Source: Fasciola hepatica (lineage: Eukaryota > Platyhelminthes > Trematoda > Plagiorchiida > Fasciolidae). Taken from it: a stretch of 64,000 nucleotides of DNA. The notes under the pieces are model-generated. The model was not told the origin of the DNA and did no database searches. It was given only the letters and a program-made list of their open reading frames with translations. The DNA lies in NCBI GenBank assembly GCA_948099385.1, contig CANUEZ040000208.1, positions 248,001 through 312,000 on the forward strand, given 5' to 3'. This document shows positions 39,451 to 55,400 of this stretch, piece by piece. A program made the position numbers and the translations under genes. Position 1 is the first letter of the stretch. Each line of letters opens with the position of its first letter.

Positions 39451-42400
39451 TATGTGAACGTGTGTGTGGACGACATTTTCGAGGAAGCACACGACCGGTT
39501 TGGCGGTTGTTGCCGCTCATCAGCTATGCGTACTCGGTACTCCTATGCCCACTCGTCTTCTGACTTGTACACTCCGATGATCTTCTATAATCACTAGGAT
39601 CTAATTTGAATCGTCTCGAGTGTGGATGGATACTGTTGATTGAAGAGGCGACAAATGAATGAGAATTGTCATTTCTCGTAGTTATTCGTGTCTGGGTCAC
39701 TGCTAACCCAACGAACAACGAGTTTGCATTTGCAAGCGCTCATCTCATATTCATAGTCAGTAAGTAGTATGTGAACGTGTGTGTGGACGACATTTTCGAG
39801 GAAGCACACGACCGGTTTGGCGGTTGTTGCCGCTCATCAGCTATGCGTACTCGGTACTCTTATGCCCACTCGTCTTCTGACTTGTACACTCCGATGATCT
39901 TTTATGTTTACTAGGATCTAATTTGAATCGTCTCGAGTGTGGATGGATACTGTTGATTGAAGAGGCGACAAATGAATGAGAATTGTCATTTCTCGTAGTT
40001 ATTCGTGTCTGGGTCACTGCTAACCCAACGAACAACGAGTTTGCATTTGCAAGCGCTCATCTCATATTCATAGTCAGTAAGTAGTATGTGAACGTGTGTG
40101 TGGACGACATTTTCGAGGAAGCACACGACCGGTTTGGCGGTTGTTGCCGCTCATCAGCTATGCGTACTCGGTACTCCTATGCCCACTCGTCTTCTGACTT
40201 GTACACTCCGATGATCTTCTATAATCACTAGGATCTAATTTGAATCGTCTCGATTGTGAATGTACACTGTTGATTGAAGAGTCGACAAATGAATGAGAAT
40301 TGTCATTTCTCGTAGTTATTCGTGTCTGGGTCACTGCTAACCCAACGAACAACGAGTTTGCATTTGCAAGCGCTCATCTCATATTCATAGTCAGTAATTA
40401 GTATGTGAACGTGTGTGTGGACGACATTTTCGAGGAAGCACACGACCGGTTTGGCGGTTGTTGCCGCTCATCAGCTATGCGTACTCGGTACTCCTATGCC
40501 CACTCGTCTTCTGACTTGTACACTCCGATGATCTTCTATAATCACTAGGATCTAATTTGAATCGTCTCGATTGTGAATGGATACTGTTGATTGAATTGGC
40601 GACAAATGAATGAGAATTGTCATTTCTCGTAGTTATTCGTGTCTGGGTCACTGCTAACCCAACGAACAACGAGTTTGCATTTGCAAGCGCTCATCTCATA
40701 TTCATAGTCAGTAAGTAGTATGTGAACGTGTGTGTGGACGACATTTTCGAGCAAGCACACGACCGGTTTGGCGGTTGTTGCCGCTCATCAGCTATGCGTA
40801 CTCGGTACTCCTATGCCCACTCGTCTTCTGACTTGTACACTCCGATGATCTTCCATAATCATTAGGATCAAATTTGAATCGTCTCGATTGTGAATGGATA
40901 CTGTTGATTGAAGAGGCGACAAATGAATGAGAATTGTCATTTCTCGTAGTTATTCGTGTCTGGGTCACTGCTAACCCAACGAACAACGAGTTTGCATTTG
41001 CAAGCGCTCATCTCATATTCATAGTCAGTAATTAGTATGTGAACGTGTGTGTGGACGACATTTTCGAGGAAGCACACGACCGGTTTGGCGGTTGTTGCCG
41101 CTCATCAGCTATGCGTACTCGGTACTCCTATGCCCACTCGTCTTCTGACTTGTACACTCCGATGATCTTTTATGTTTACTAGGATATAATTTGAATCGTC
41201 TCGATTGTGGATGGATACTGTTGATTGAAGCGGCGACAAATGAATGAGAATTGTCATTTCTCGTAGTTATTCGTGTCTGGGTCACTGCTAACCCAACGAA
41301 CAACGAGTTTGCATTTGCAAGCGCTCATCTCATATTCATAGTCAGTAAGTAGTATGTGAACGTGTGTGTGGACGACATTTTCGAGGAAGCACACGACCGG
41401 TTTGGCGGTTGTTGCCGCTCATCAGCTATGCGTACTCGGTACTCCTATGCCCACTCGTCTTCTGACTTGTACACTCCGATGATCTTCTATAATCACTAGG
41501 ATCTAATTTGAATCGTCTCGATTGTGAATGGATACTGTTGATTGAAGAGGCGACAAATGAATGAGAATTGTCATTTCTCGTAGTTATTCGTGTCTGGGTC
41601 ACTGCTAACCCAACGAACAACGAGTTTGCATTTGCAAGCGCTCATCTCATATTCATAGTCAGTAAGTAGTATGTGAACGTGTGTGTGGACGACATTTTCG
41701 AGGAAGCACACGACCGGTTTGGCGGTTGTTGCCGCTCATCAGCTATGCGTACTCGGTACTCCTATGCCCACTCGTCTTCTGACTTGTACACTCCGATGAT
41801 CTTCTATAATCACTAGGATCTAATTTGAATCGTCTCGATTGTGAATGGATACTGTTGATTGAATTGGCGACAAATGAATGAGAATTGTCATTTCTCGTAG
41901 TTATTCGTGTCTGGGTCACTGCTAACCCAACGAACAACGAGTTTGCATTTGCAAGCGCTCATCTCATATTCATAGTCAGTAAGTAGTATGTGAACGTGTG
42001 TGTGGACGACATTTTCGAGGAAGCACACGACCGGTTTGGCGGTTGTTGCCGCTCATCAGCTATGCGTACTCGGTACTCCTAGGCCCACTCGTCTTCTGAC
42101 TTGTACACTCCGATGATCTTCTATAATCACTAGGATCAAATTTGAATCGTCTCGATTGTGAATGGATACTGTTGATTGAAGAGGCGACAAATGAATGAGA
42201 ATTGTCATTTCTCGTAGTTATTCGTGTCTGGGTCACTGCTAACCCAACGAACAACGAGTTTGCATTTGCAAGCGCTCATCTCATATTCATAGTCAGTAAT
42301 TAGTATGTGAACGTGTGTGTGGACGACATTTTCGAGGAAGCACACGACCGGTTTGGCGGTTGTTGCCGCTCATCAGCTATGCGTACTCGGTACTCCTATG

Positions 42401-42693
42401 CCCACTCGTCTTCTGACTTGTACACTCCGATGATCTTCTATAATCACTAGGATCTAATTTGAATCGTCTCGATTGTGAATGGATACTGTTGATTGAATTG
42501 GCGACAAATGAATGAGAATTGTCATTTCTCGTAGTTATTCGTGTCTGGGTCACTGCTAACCCAACGAACAACGAGTTTGCATTTGCAAGCGCTCATCTCA
42601 TATTCATAGTCAGTAAGTAGTATGTGAACGTGTGTGTGGACGACATTTTCGAGGAAGCACACGACCGGTTTGGCGGTTGTTGCCGCTCATCAG

Positions 42694-45600
42694 CTATGCG
42701 TACTCGGTACTCCTATGCCCACTCGTCTTCTGACTTGTACACTCCGATGATCTTCTATAATCACTAGGATCTAATTTGAATCGTCTCGATTGTGAATGTA
42801 CACTGTTGATTGAAGAGGCGACAAATGAATGAGAATTGTCATTTCTCGTAGTTATTCGTGTCTGGGTCACTGCTAACCCAACGAACAACGAGTTTGCATT
42901 TGCAAGCGCTCATCTCATATTCATAGTCAGTAAGTAGTATGTGAACGTGTGTGTGGACGACATTTTCGAGGAAGCACACGACCGGTTTGGCGGTTGTTGC
43001 CGCTCATCAGCTATGCGTACTCGGTACTCCTATGCCCACTCGTCTTCTGACTTGTACACTCCGATGATCTTTTATGTTCACTAGGATCTAATTTGAATCG
43101 TCTCGAGTGTGGATGGATACTGTTGATTGAAGAGGCGACAAATGAATGAGAATTTTCATTTCTCGTAGTTATTCGTGTCTGGGTCACTGCTAACCCAACG
43201 AACAACGAGTTTGCATTTGCAAGCGCTCATCTCATATTCATAGTCAGTAATTAGTATGTGAACGTGTGTGTGGACGACATTTTCGAGGAAGCACACGACC
43301 GGTTTGGCGGTTGTTGCCGCTCATCAGCTATGCGTACTCGGTACTCCTATGCCCACTCGTCTTCTGACTTGTACACTCCGATGATCTTCTATGTTCACTA
43401 GGATCTAATTTGAATCTACTCGATTGTGAATGGATACTGTTGATTGAAGAGGCGACAAATGAATGAGAATTGTCATTTCTCGTAGTTATTCGTGTCTGGG
43501 TCACTGCTAACCCAACGAACAACGAGTTTGCATTTGCAAGCGCTCATCTCATATTCATAGTCAGTAATTAGTATGTGAACGTGTGTGTGGACGACATTTT
43601 CGAGGAAGCACACGACCGGTTTGGCGGTTGTTGCCGCTCATCAGCTATGCGTACTCGGTACTCCTATGCCCACTCGTCTTCTGACTTGTACACTCCGATG
43701 ATCTTCTATAATCACTAGGATCTAATTTGAATCGTCTCGAGTGTGGATGGATACTGTTGATTGAAGAGGCGACAAATGAATGAGAATTGTCATTTCTCGT
43801 AGTTATTCGTGTCTGGGTCACTGCTAACCCAACGAACAACGAGTTTGCATTTGCAAGCGCTCATCTCATATTCATAGTCAGTAAGTAGTATGTGAACGTG
43901 TGTGTGGACGACATTTTCGAGGAAGCACACGACCGGTTTGGCGGTTGTTGCCGCTCATCAGCTATGCGTACTCGGTACTCCTATGCCCACTCGTCTTCTG
44001 ACTTGTACACTCCGATGATCTTCTATAATCACTAGGATCTAATTTGAATCGTCTCGATTGTGAATGTACACTGTTGATTGAAGAGGCGACAAATGAATGA
44101 GAATTGTCATTTCTCGTAGTTATTCGTGTCTGGGTCACTGCTAACCCAACGAACAACGAGTTTGCATTTGCAAGCGCTCATCTCATATTCATAGTCAGTA
44201 AGTAGTATGTGAACGTGTGTGTGGACGACATTTTCGAGGAAGCACACGACCGGTTTGGCGGTTGTTGCCGCTCATCAGCTATGCGTACTCGGTACTCTTA
44301 TGCCCACTCGTCTTCTGACTTGTACACTCCGATGATCTTTTATGTTCACTAGGATCTAATTTGAATCGTCTCGAGTGTGGATGGATACTGTTGATTGAAG
44401 AGGCGACAAATGAATGAGAATTTTCATTTCTCGTAGTTATTCGTGTCTGGGTCACTGCTAACCCAACGAACAACGAGTTTGCATTTGCAAGCGCTCATCT
44501 CATATTCATAGTCAGTAAGTAGTATGTGAACGTGTGTGTGGACGACATTTTCGAGGAAGCACACGACCGGTTTGGCGGTTGTTGCCGCTCATCAGCTATG
44601 CGTACTCGGTACTCCTATGCCCACTCGTCTTCTGACTTGTACACTCCGATGATCTTCTATAATCACTAGGATCTAATTTGAATCGTCTCGATTGTGAATG
44701 TACACTGTTGATTGAAGAGGCGACAAATGAATGAGAATTGTCATTTCTCGTAGTTATTCGTGTCTGGGTCACTGCTAACCCAACGAACAACGAGTTTGCA
44801 TTTGCAAGCGCTCATCTCATATTCATAGTCAGTAAGTAGTATGTGAACGTGTGTGTGGACGACATTTTCGAGGAAGCACACGACCGGTTTGGCGGTTGTT
44901 GCCGCTCATCAGCTATGCGTACTCGGTACTCCTATGCCCACTCGTCTTCTGACTTGTACACTCCGATGATCTTTTATGTTCACTAGGATCTAATTTGAAT
45001 CGTCTCGAGTGTGGATGGATACTGTTGATTGAAGAGGCGACAAATGAATGAGAATTTTCATTTCTCGTAGTTATTCGTGTCTGGGTCACTGCTAACCCAA
45101 CGAACAACGAGTTTGCATTTGCAAGCGCTCATCTCATATTCATAGTCAGTAATTAGTATGTGAACGTGTGTGTGGACGACATTTTCGAGGAAGCACACGA
45201 CCGGTTTGGCGGTTGTTGCCGCTCATCAGCTATGCGTACTCGGTACTCCTATGCCCACTCGTCTTCTGACTTGTACACTCCGATGATCTTCTATAATCAC
45301 TAGGATCTAATTTGAATCTACTCGATTGTGAATGGATACTGTTGATTGAAGAGGCGACAAATGAATGAGAATTGTCATTTCTCGTAGTTATTCGTGTCTG
45401 GGTCACTGCTAACCCAACGAACAACGAGTTTGCATTTGCAAGCGCTCATCTCATATTCATAGTCAGTAAGTAGTATGTGAACGTGTGTGTGGACGACATT
45501 TTCGAGGAAGCACACGACCGGTTTGGCGGTTGTTGCCGCTCATCAGCTATGCGTACTCGGTACTCCTATGCCCACTCGTCTTCTGACTTGTACACTCCGA

Positions 45601-46497
45601 TGATCTTCTATAATCACTAGGATCTAATTTGAATCGTCTCGAGTGTGGATGGATACTGTTGATTGAAGAGGCGACAAATGAATGAGAATTGTCATTTCTC
45701 GTAGTTATTCGTGTCTGGGTCACTGCTAACCCAACGAACAACGAGTTTGCATTTGCAAGCGCTCATCTCATATTCATAGTCAGTAAGTAGTATGTGAACG
45801 TGTGTGTGGACGACATTTTCGAGGAAGCACACGACCGGTTTGGCGGTTGTTGCCGCTCATCAGCTATGCGTACTCGGTACTCCTATGCCCACTCGTCTTC
45901 TGACTTGTACACTCCGATGATCTTCTATAATCACTAGGATCTAATTTGAATCGTCTCGATTGTGAATGTACACTGTTGATTGAAGAGGCGACAAATGAAT
46001 GAGAATTGTCATTTCTCGTAGTTATTCGTGTCTGGGTCACTGCTAACCCAACGAACAACGAGTTTGCATTTGCAATCGCTCATCTCATATTCATAGTCAG
46101 TAAGTAGTATGTGAACGTGTGTGTGGACGACATTTTCGAGGAAGCACACGACCGGTTTGGCGGTTGTTGCCGCTCATCAGCTATGCGTACTCGGTACTCT
46201 TATGCCCACTCGTCTTCTGACTTGTACACTCCGATGATCTTTTATGTTCACTAGGATCTAATTTGAATCGTCTCGAGTGTGGATGGATACTGTTGATTGA
46301 AGAGGCGACAAATGAATGAGAATTTTCATTTCTCGTAGTTATTCGTGTCTGGGTCACTGCTAACCCAACGAACAACGAGTTTGCATTTGCAAGCGCTCAT
46401 CTCATATTCATAGTCAGTAAGTAGTATGTGAACGTGTGTGTGGACGACATTTTCGAGGAAGCACACGACCGGTTTGGCGGTTGTTGCCGCTCATCAG
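42694..46497. repeat. Tandem duplication of a six-monomer block (2 x 1,902 bp)
   Basis: The block 42694-44595 is repeated at 44596-46497. In both, the order of variable-block types is the same six-step series. The second and sixth monomers carry GAATTTTCATTTC, and the sixth also has GTACTCTTATG. Small differences, such as CTATGTTCACTAGG against CTATAATCACTAGG in the third monomer, show later divergence. Confidence 0.85.
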
Positions 46498-49400
46498 CTA
46501 TGCGTACTCGGTACTCCTATGCCCACTCGTCTTCTGACTTGTACACTCCGATGATCTTTTATGTTCAATGAGATCTAATTTGAATCGTCTCGAGTGTGGA
46601 TGGATACTGTTGATTGAAGAGGCGACAAATGAATGAGAATTGTCATTTCTCGTAGTTATTCGTGTCTGGGTCACTGCTAACCCAACGAACAACGAGTTTG
46701 CATTCGCAAGCGCTCATCTCATATTCATAGTCAGTAAGTAGTATGTGAACGTGTGTGTGGACGACATTTTCGAGGAAGCACACGACCGGTTTGGCGGTTG
46801 TTGCCGCTCATCAGCTATGCGTACTCGGTACTCCTATGCCCACTCGTCTTCTGACTTGTACACTCCGATGATCTTCTATAATCACTAGGATCTAATTTGA
46901 ATCGTCTCGATTGTGAATGGATACTGTTGATTGAAGAGGCGACAAATGAATGAGAATTTTCATTTCTCGTAGTTATTCGTGTCTGGGTCACTGCTAACCC
47001 AACGAACAACGAGTTTGCATTTGCAAGCGCTCATCTCATATTCATAGTCAGTAATTAGTATGTGAACGTGTGTGTGGACGACATTTTCGAGGAAGCACAC
47101 GACCGGTTTGGCGGTTGTTGCCGCTCATCAGCTATGCGTACTCGGTACTCCTATGCCCACTCGTCTTCTGACTTGTACACTCCGATGATCTTCTATAATC
47201 ACTAGGATCTAATTTGAATCGTCTCGATTGTGAATGGATACTGTTGATTGAATTGGCGACAAATGAATGAGAATTGTCATTTCTCGTAGTTATTCGTGTC
47301 TGGGTCACTGCTAACCCAACGAACAACGAGTTTGCATTTGCAAGCGCTCATCTCATATTCATAGTCAGTAAGTAGTATGTGAACGTGTGTGTGGACGACA
47401 TTTTCGAGGAAGCACACGACCGGTTTGGCGGTTGTTGCCGCTCATCAGCTATGCGTACTCGGTACTCCTATGCCCACTCGTCTTCTGACTTGTACACTCC
47501 GATGATCTTCTATAATCACTAGGATCTAATTTGAATCGTCTCGAGTGTGGATGGATACTGTTGATTGAAGAGGCGACAAATGAATGAGAATTTTCATTTC
47601 TCGTAGTTATTCGTGTCTGGGTCACTGCTAACCCAACGAACAACGAGTTTGCATTTGCAAGCGCTCATCTCATATTCATAGTCAGTAAGTAGTATGTGAA
47701 CGTGTGTGTGGACGACATTTTCGAGGAAGCACACGACCGGTTTGGCGGTTGTTGCCGCTCATCAGCTATGCGTACTCGGTACTCCTATGCCCACTCGTCT
47801 TCTGACTTGTACACTCCGATGATCTTCTATAATCACTAGGATCTAATTTGAATCGTCTCGATTGTGAATGGATACTGTTGATTGAATTGGCGACAAATGA
47901 ATGAGAATTGTCATTTCTCGTAGTTATTCGTGTCTGGGTCACTGCTAACCCAACGAACAACGAGTTTGCATTTGCAAGCGCTCATCTCATATTCATAGTC
48001 AGTAAGTAGTATGTGAACGTGTGTGTGGACGACATTTTCGAGGAAGCACACGACCGGTTTGGCGGTTGTTGCCGCTCATCAGCTATGCGTACTCGGTACT
48101 CCTATGCCCACTCGTCTTCTGACTTGTACACTCCGATGATCTTCTATAATCACTAGGATCTAATTTGAATCGTCTCGATTGTGAATGTACACTGTTGATT
48201 GAAGAGGCGACAAATGAATGAGAATTGTCATTTCTCGTAGTTATTCGTGTCTGGGTCACTGCTAACCCAACGAACAACGAGTTTGCATTTGCAAGCGCTC
48301 ATCTCATATTCATAGTCAGTAAGTAGTATGTGAACGTGTGTGTGGACGACATTTTCGAGGAAGCACACGACCGGTTTGGCGGTTGTTGCCGCTCATCAGC
48401 TATGCGTACTCGGTACTCCTATGCCCACTCGTCTTCTGACTTGTACACTCCGATGATCTTCTATAATCACTAGGATCTAATTTGAATCGTCTCGATTGTG
48501 AATGGATACTGTTGATTGAATTGGCGACAAATGAATGAGAATTGTCATTTCTCGTAGTTATTCGTGTCTGGGTCACTGCTAACCCAACGAACAACGAGTT
48601 TGCATTTGCAAGCGCTCATCTCATATTCATAGTCAGTAAGTAGTATGTGAACGTGTGTGTGGACGACATTTTCGAGGAAGCACACGACCGGTTTGGCGGT
48701 TGTTGCCGCTCATCAGCTATGCGTACTCGGTACTCTTATGACCACTCGTCTTCTGACTTGTACACTCCGATGATCTTTTATGTTCACTAGGATCTAATTT
48801 GAATCGTCTCGAGTGTGGATGGATACTGTTGATTGAAGAGGCGACAAATGAATGAGAATTTTCATTTCTCGTAGTTATTCGTGTCTGGGTCACTGCTAAC
48901 CCAACGAACAACGAGTTTGCATTTGCAAGCGCTCATCTCATATTCATAGTCAGTAAGTAGTATGTGAACGTGTGTGTGGACGACATTTTCGAGGAAGCAC
49001 ACGACCGGTTTGGCGGTTGTTGCCGCTCATCAGCTATGCGTACTCGGTACTCCTATGCCCACTCGTATTCTGACTTGTACACTCCGATGATCTTCTATAA
49101 TCACTAGGATCTAATTTGAATCGTCTCGATTGTGAATGGATACTGTTGATTGAATTGGCGACAAATGAATGAGAATTGTCATTTCTCGTAGTTATTCGTG
49201 TCTGGGTCACTGCTAACCCAACGAACAACGAGTTTGCATTTGCAAGCGCTCATCTCATATTCATAGTCAGTAAGTAGTATGTGAACGTGTGTGTGGACGA
49301 CATTTTCGAGGAAGCACACGACCGGTTTGGCGGTTGTTGCCGCTCATCAGCTATGCGTACTCGGTACTCCTATGCCCACTCGTCTTCTGACTTGTACACT

Positions 49401-52400
49401 CCGATGATCTTCTATAATCACTAGGATCTAATTTGAATCGTCTCGATTGTGAATGTACACTGTTGATTGAAGAGGCGACAAATGAATGAGAATTGTCATT
49501 TCTCGTAGTTATTCGTGTCTGGGTCACTGCTAACCCAACGAACAACGAGTTTGCATTTGCAAGCGCTCATCTCATATTCATAGTCAGTAAGTAGTATGTG
49601 AACGTGTGTGTGGACGACATTTTCGAGGAAGCACACGACCGGTTTGGCGGTTGTTGCCGCTCATCAGCTATGCGTACTCGGTACTCCTATGCCCACTCGT
49701 CTTCTGACTTGTACACTCCGATGATCTTTTATGTTCACTAGGATCTAATTTGAATCGTCTCGAGTGTGGATGGATACTGTTGATTGAATTGGCGACAAAT
49801 GAATGAGAATTGTCATTTCTCGTAGTTATTCGTGTCTGGGTCACTGCTAACCCAACGAACAACGAGTTTGCATTTGCAAGCGCTCATCTCATATTCATAG
49901 TCAGTAAGTAGTATGTGAACGTGTGTGTGGACGACATTTTCGAGGAAGCACACGACCGGTTTGGCGGTTGTTGCCGCTCATCAGCTATGCGTACTCGGTA
50001 CTCTTATGCCCACTCGTCTTCTGACTTGTACACTCCGATGATCTTTTATGTTCACTAGGATCTAATTTGAATCGTCTCGAGTGTGGATGGATACTGTTGA
50101 TTGAAGAGGCGACAAATGAATGAGAATTTTCATTTCTCGTAGTTATTCGTGTCTGGGTCACTGCTAACCCAACGAACAACGAGTTTGCATTTGCAAGCGC
50201 TCATCTCATATTCATAGTCAGTAAGTAGTATGTGAACGTGTGTGTGGACGACATTTTCGAGGAAGCACACGACCGGTTTGGCGGTTGTTGCCGCTCATCA
50301 GCTATGCGTACTCGGTACTCCTATGCCCACTCGTCTTCTGACTTGTACACTCCGATGATCTTTTATGTTCAATAGGATCTTATTTGAATCGTCTCGAGTG
50401 TGGATGGATACTGTTGATTGAAGAGGCGACAAATGAATGAGAATTTTCATTTCTCGTAGTTATTCGTGTCTGGGTCACTGCTAACCCAACGAACAACGAG
50501 TTTGCATTTGCAAGCGCTCATCTCATATTCATAGTCAGTAAGTAGTATGTGAACGTGTGTGTGGACGACATTTTCGAGGAAGCACACGACCGGTTTGGCG
50601 GTTGTTGCCGCTCATCAGCTATGCGTACTCGGTACTCCTATGCCCACTCGTCTTCTGACTTGTACACTCCGATGACCTTTTATGTTCACTAGGATCTAAT
50701 TTGAATCGTCTCGATTGTAAAGGATACTGTTGATTGAATTGGCGACAAATGAATGAGAATTGTCATTTCTCGTAGTTATTCGTGTCTGGGTCACTGCTAA
50801 CCCAACGAACAACGAGTTTGCATTTGCAAGCGCTCATCTCATATTCATAGTCAGTAAGTAGTATGTGAACGTGTGTGTGGACGACATTTTCGAGGAAGCA
50901 CACGACCGGTTTGGCGGTTGTTGCCGCTCATCAGCTATGCGTACTCGGTACTCCTATGCCCACTCGTCTTCTGACTTGTACACTCCGATGATCTTCTATA
51001 ATCACTAGGATCTAATTTGAATCGTCTCGATTGTGAATGGATACTGTTGATTGAAGAGGCGACAGATGAATGAGAATTGTCATTTCTCGTAGTTATTCGT
51101 GTCTGGGTCACTGCTAACCCAACGAACAACGAGTTTGCATTTGCAAGCGCTCATCTCATATTCATAGTCAGTAAGTAGTATGTGAACGTGTGTGTGGACG
51201 ACATTTTCGAGGAAGCACACGACCGGTTTGGCGGTTGTTGCCGCTCATCAGCTATGCGTACTCGGTACTCCTATGCCAACTCGTCTTCTGACTTGTACAC
51301 TCCGATGATCATCTATAATCACTAGGATCTAATTTGAATCGTCTCGATTGTGAATGGATACTGTTGATTGAATTGGCGACAAATGAATGAGAATTGTCAT
51401 TTCTCGTAGTTATTCGTGTCTGGGTCACTGCTAACCCAACGAACAACGAGTTTGCATTTGCAAGCGCTCATCTCATATTCATAGTCAGTAAGTAGTATGT
51501 GAACGTGTGTGTGGACGACATTTTCGAGGAAGCACACGACCGGTTTGGCGGTTGTTGCCGCTCATCAGCTATGCGTACTCGGTACTCCTATGCCAACTCG
51601 TCTTCTGACTTGTACACTCCGATGATCTTTTATGTTCAATAGGATCTAATTTGAATCGTCTCGAGTGTGGATGGCCACTGTTGATTGAAGAGGCGACAAA
51701 TGAATGAGAATTGTCATTTCTCGTAGTTATTCGTGTCTGGGTCACTGCTAACCCAACGAACAACGAGTTTGCATTTGCAAGCGCTCATCTCATATTCATA
51801 GTCAGTAAGTAGTATGTGAACGTGTGTGTGGACGACATTTTCGAGGAAGCACACGACCGGTTTGGCGGTTGTTGCCGCTCATCAGCTATGCGTACTCGGT
51901 ACTCCTATGCCCACTCGTCTTCTGACTTGTACACTCCGATGATCTTCTATAATCAATAGGATCTAATTTGAGTCGTCTCGAGTGTGGATGGATACTGTTG
52001 ATTGAAGAGGCGACAAATGAATGAGAATTGTCATTTCTCGTAGTTATTCGTGTCTGGGTCACTGCTAACCCAACGAACAACGAGTTTGCATTTGCAAGCG
52101 CTCATCTCATATTCATAGTCAGTAAGTAGTATGTGAACGTGTGTGTGGACGACATTTTCGAGGAAGCACACGACCGGTTTGGCGGTTGTTGCCGCTCATC
52201 AGCTATGCGTACTCGGTACTCCTATGCCCACTCGTCTTCTGACTTGTACACTCCGATGATCTTTTATGTTCAATAGGATCTAATTTGAATCGTCTCGAGT
52301 GTGGATGGCCACTGTTGATTGAAGAGGCGACAAATGAATGAGAATTGTCATTTCTCGTAGTTATTCGTGTCTGGGTCACTGCTAACCCAACGAACAACGA

Positions 52401-55400
52401 GTTTGCATTTGCAAGCGCTCATCTCATATTCATAGTCAGTAAGTAGTATGTGAACGTGTGTGTGGACGACATTTTCGAGGAAGCACACGACCGGTTTGGC
52501 GGTTGTTGCCGCTCATCAGCTATGCGTACTCGGTACTCCTATGCCCACTCGTCTTCTGACTTGTACACTCCGATGATCTTCTATAATCACTAGGATCTAA
52601 TTTGAATCGTCTCGAGTGTGGATGGCCACTGTTGATTGAAGAGGCGACAAATGAATGAGAATTGTCATTTCTCGTAGTTATTCGTGTCTGGGTCACTGCT
52701 AACCCAACGAACAACGAGTTTGCATTTGCAAGCGCTCATCTCATATTCATAGTCAGTAAGTAGTATGTGAACGTGTGTGTGGACGACATTTTCGAGGAAG
52801 CACACGACCGGTTTGGCGGTTGTTGCCGCTCATCAGCTATGCGTACTCGGTACTCCTATGCCCACTCGTCTTCTGACTTGTACGCTCCGATGATCTTCTA
52901 TAATCACTAGGATCTAATTTGAATCGTCTCGATTGTGAATGGATACTGTTGATTGAAGAGGCGACAAATGAATGAGAATTGTCATTTCTCGTAGTTATTC
53001 GTGTCTGGGTCACTGCTAACCCAACGAACAACGAGTTTGCATTTGCAAGCGCTCATCTCATATTCATAGTCAGTAAGTAGTATGTGAACGTGTGTGTGGA
53101 CGACATTTTCGAGGAAGCACCCGATCGGTCTGGCGGTTGTTGCCGCTCATCAGCTATGCGTACTCGGTACTCCTATGCCCACTCGTCTTCTGACTTGTAC
53201 ACTCCGATGATCTTCTATAATCACTAGGATCTAATTTGAATCGTCTCGAGTGTGGATGGATACTGTTGATTGAAGAGGCGACAAATGAATGAGAATTGTC
53301 ATTTCTCGTAGTTATTCGTGTCTGGGTCACTGCTAACCCAACGATCAACGAGTTTGCATTTGCAAGCGCTCATCGTATAGTCATAGACAGTAAGTAGTAT
53401 GTGAACGTGTGTGTGGACGACATTTTCGAGGAAGCACATGACCGGTTTGGCGGTTGTTGCCGCTCATCAGCTATGCGTACTCGGTACTCCTATGCCCACT
53501 CGTCTTCTGACTTGTACACTCCGATGATCTTTTATGTTCACTAGGATCTAATTTGAATCGTCTCGAGTGTGGATGGATACTGTTGATTGAAGAGGCGACA
53601 AATGAATGAGAATTGTCATTTCTCGTAGTTATTCGTGTCTGGGTCACTGCTAACCCAACGAACAACGAGTTTGCATTTGCAAGCGCTCATCTCATATTCA
53701 TAGTCAGTAAGTAGTATGTGAACGTGTGTGTGGACGACATTTTCGAGGAAGCACACGACCGGTTTGGCGGTTGTTGCCGCTCATCAGCTATCCGTACTCG
53801 GTACTCCTATGCCCACTCGTCTTCTGACTTGTACACTCCGATGATCTTTTATGTTCAATAGGATCTAATTTGAATCGTCTCGAGTGTGGATGGATACTGT
53901 TGATTGAAGAGGCGACAAATGAATGAGAATTGTCATTTCTCGTAGTTATTCGTGTCTGGGTCACTGCTAACCCAACGAACAACGAGTTTGCATTTGCAAG
54001 CGCTCATCTCATATTCATAGTCAGTAAGTAGTATGTGAACGTGTGTGTGGACGACATTTTCGAGGAAGCACACGACCGGTTTGGCGGTTGTTGCCGCTCA
54101 TCAGCTATCCGTACTCGGTACTCCTATGCCCACTCGTCTTCTGACTTGTACACTCCGATGATCTTCTATAATCAATAGGATCTAATTTGAGTCGTCTCGA
54201 GTGTGGATGGATACTGTTGATTGAAGAGGCGACAAATGAATGAGAATTGTCATTTCTCGTAGTTATTCGTGTCTGGGTCACTGCTAACCCAACGAACAAC
54301 GAGTTTGCATTTGCAAGCGCTCATCTCATATTCATAGTCAGTAAGTAGTATGTGAACGTGTGTGTGGACGACATTTTCGAGGAAGCACACGACCGGTTTG
54401 GCGGTTGTTGCCGCTCATCAGCTATGCGTACTCGGTACTCCTATGCCCACTCGTCTTCTGACTTGTACGCTCCGATGATCTTCTATAATCACTAGGATCT
54501 AATTTGAATCGTCTCGAGTGTGGATGGATACTGTTGATTGAAGAGGCGACAAATGAATGAGAATTGTCATTTCTCGTAGTTATTCGTGTCTGGGTCACTG
54601 CTAACCCAACGAACAACGAGTTTGCATTTGCAAGCGCTCATCTCATATTCATAGTCAGTAAGTAGTATGTGAACGTGTGTGTGGACGACATTTTCGAGGA
54701 AGCACACGACCGGTTTGGCGGTTGTTTCCGCTCATCAGCTATGCGTACTCAGTACTCCTATGCCCACTCGTCTTCTGACTTGTACACTCCGATGATCTTC
54801 TATAATCACTAGGATCTAATTTGAATCGTCTCGAGTGTGGATGGATACTGTTGATTGAAGAGGCGACAAATGAATGAGAATTGTCATTTCTCGTAGTTAT
54901 TCGTGTCTGGGTCACTGCTAACCCAACGAACAACGAGTTTGCATTTGCAAGCGCTCATCTCATATTCATAGTCAGTAAGTAGTATGTGAACGTGTGTGTG
55001 GACGACATTTTCGAGGAAGCACACGACCGGTTTGGCGGTTGTTGCCGCTCATCAGCTATGCGTACTCGGTACTCCTATGCCCACTCGTCTTCTGACTTGT
55101 ACGCTCCGATGATCTTCTATAATCACTAGGATCTAATTTGAATCGTCTCGAGTGTGGATGGATACTGTTGATTGAAGAGGCGACAAATGAATGAGAATTG
55201 TCATTTCTCGTAGTTATTCGTGTCTGGGTCACTGCTAACCCAACGAACAACGAGTTTGCATTTGCAAGCGCTCATCTCATATTCATAGTCAGTAAGTAGT
55301 ATGTGAACGTGTGTGTGGACGACATTTTCGAGGAAGCACACGACCGGTTTGGCGGTTGTTGCCGCTCATCAGCTATGCGTACTCGGTACTCTTATGCCCA

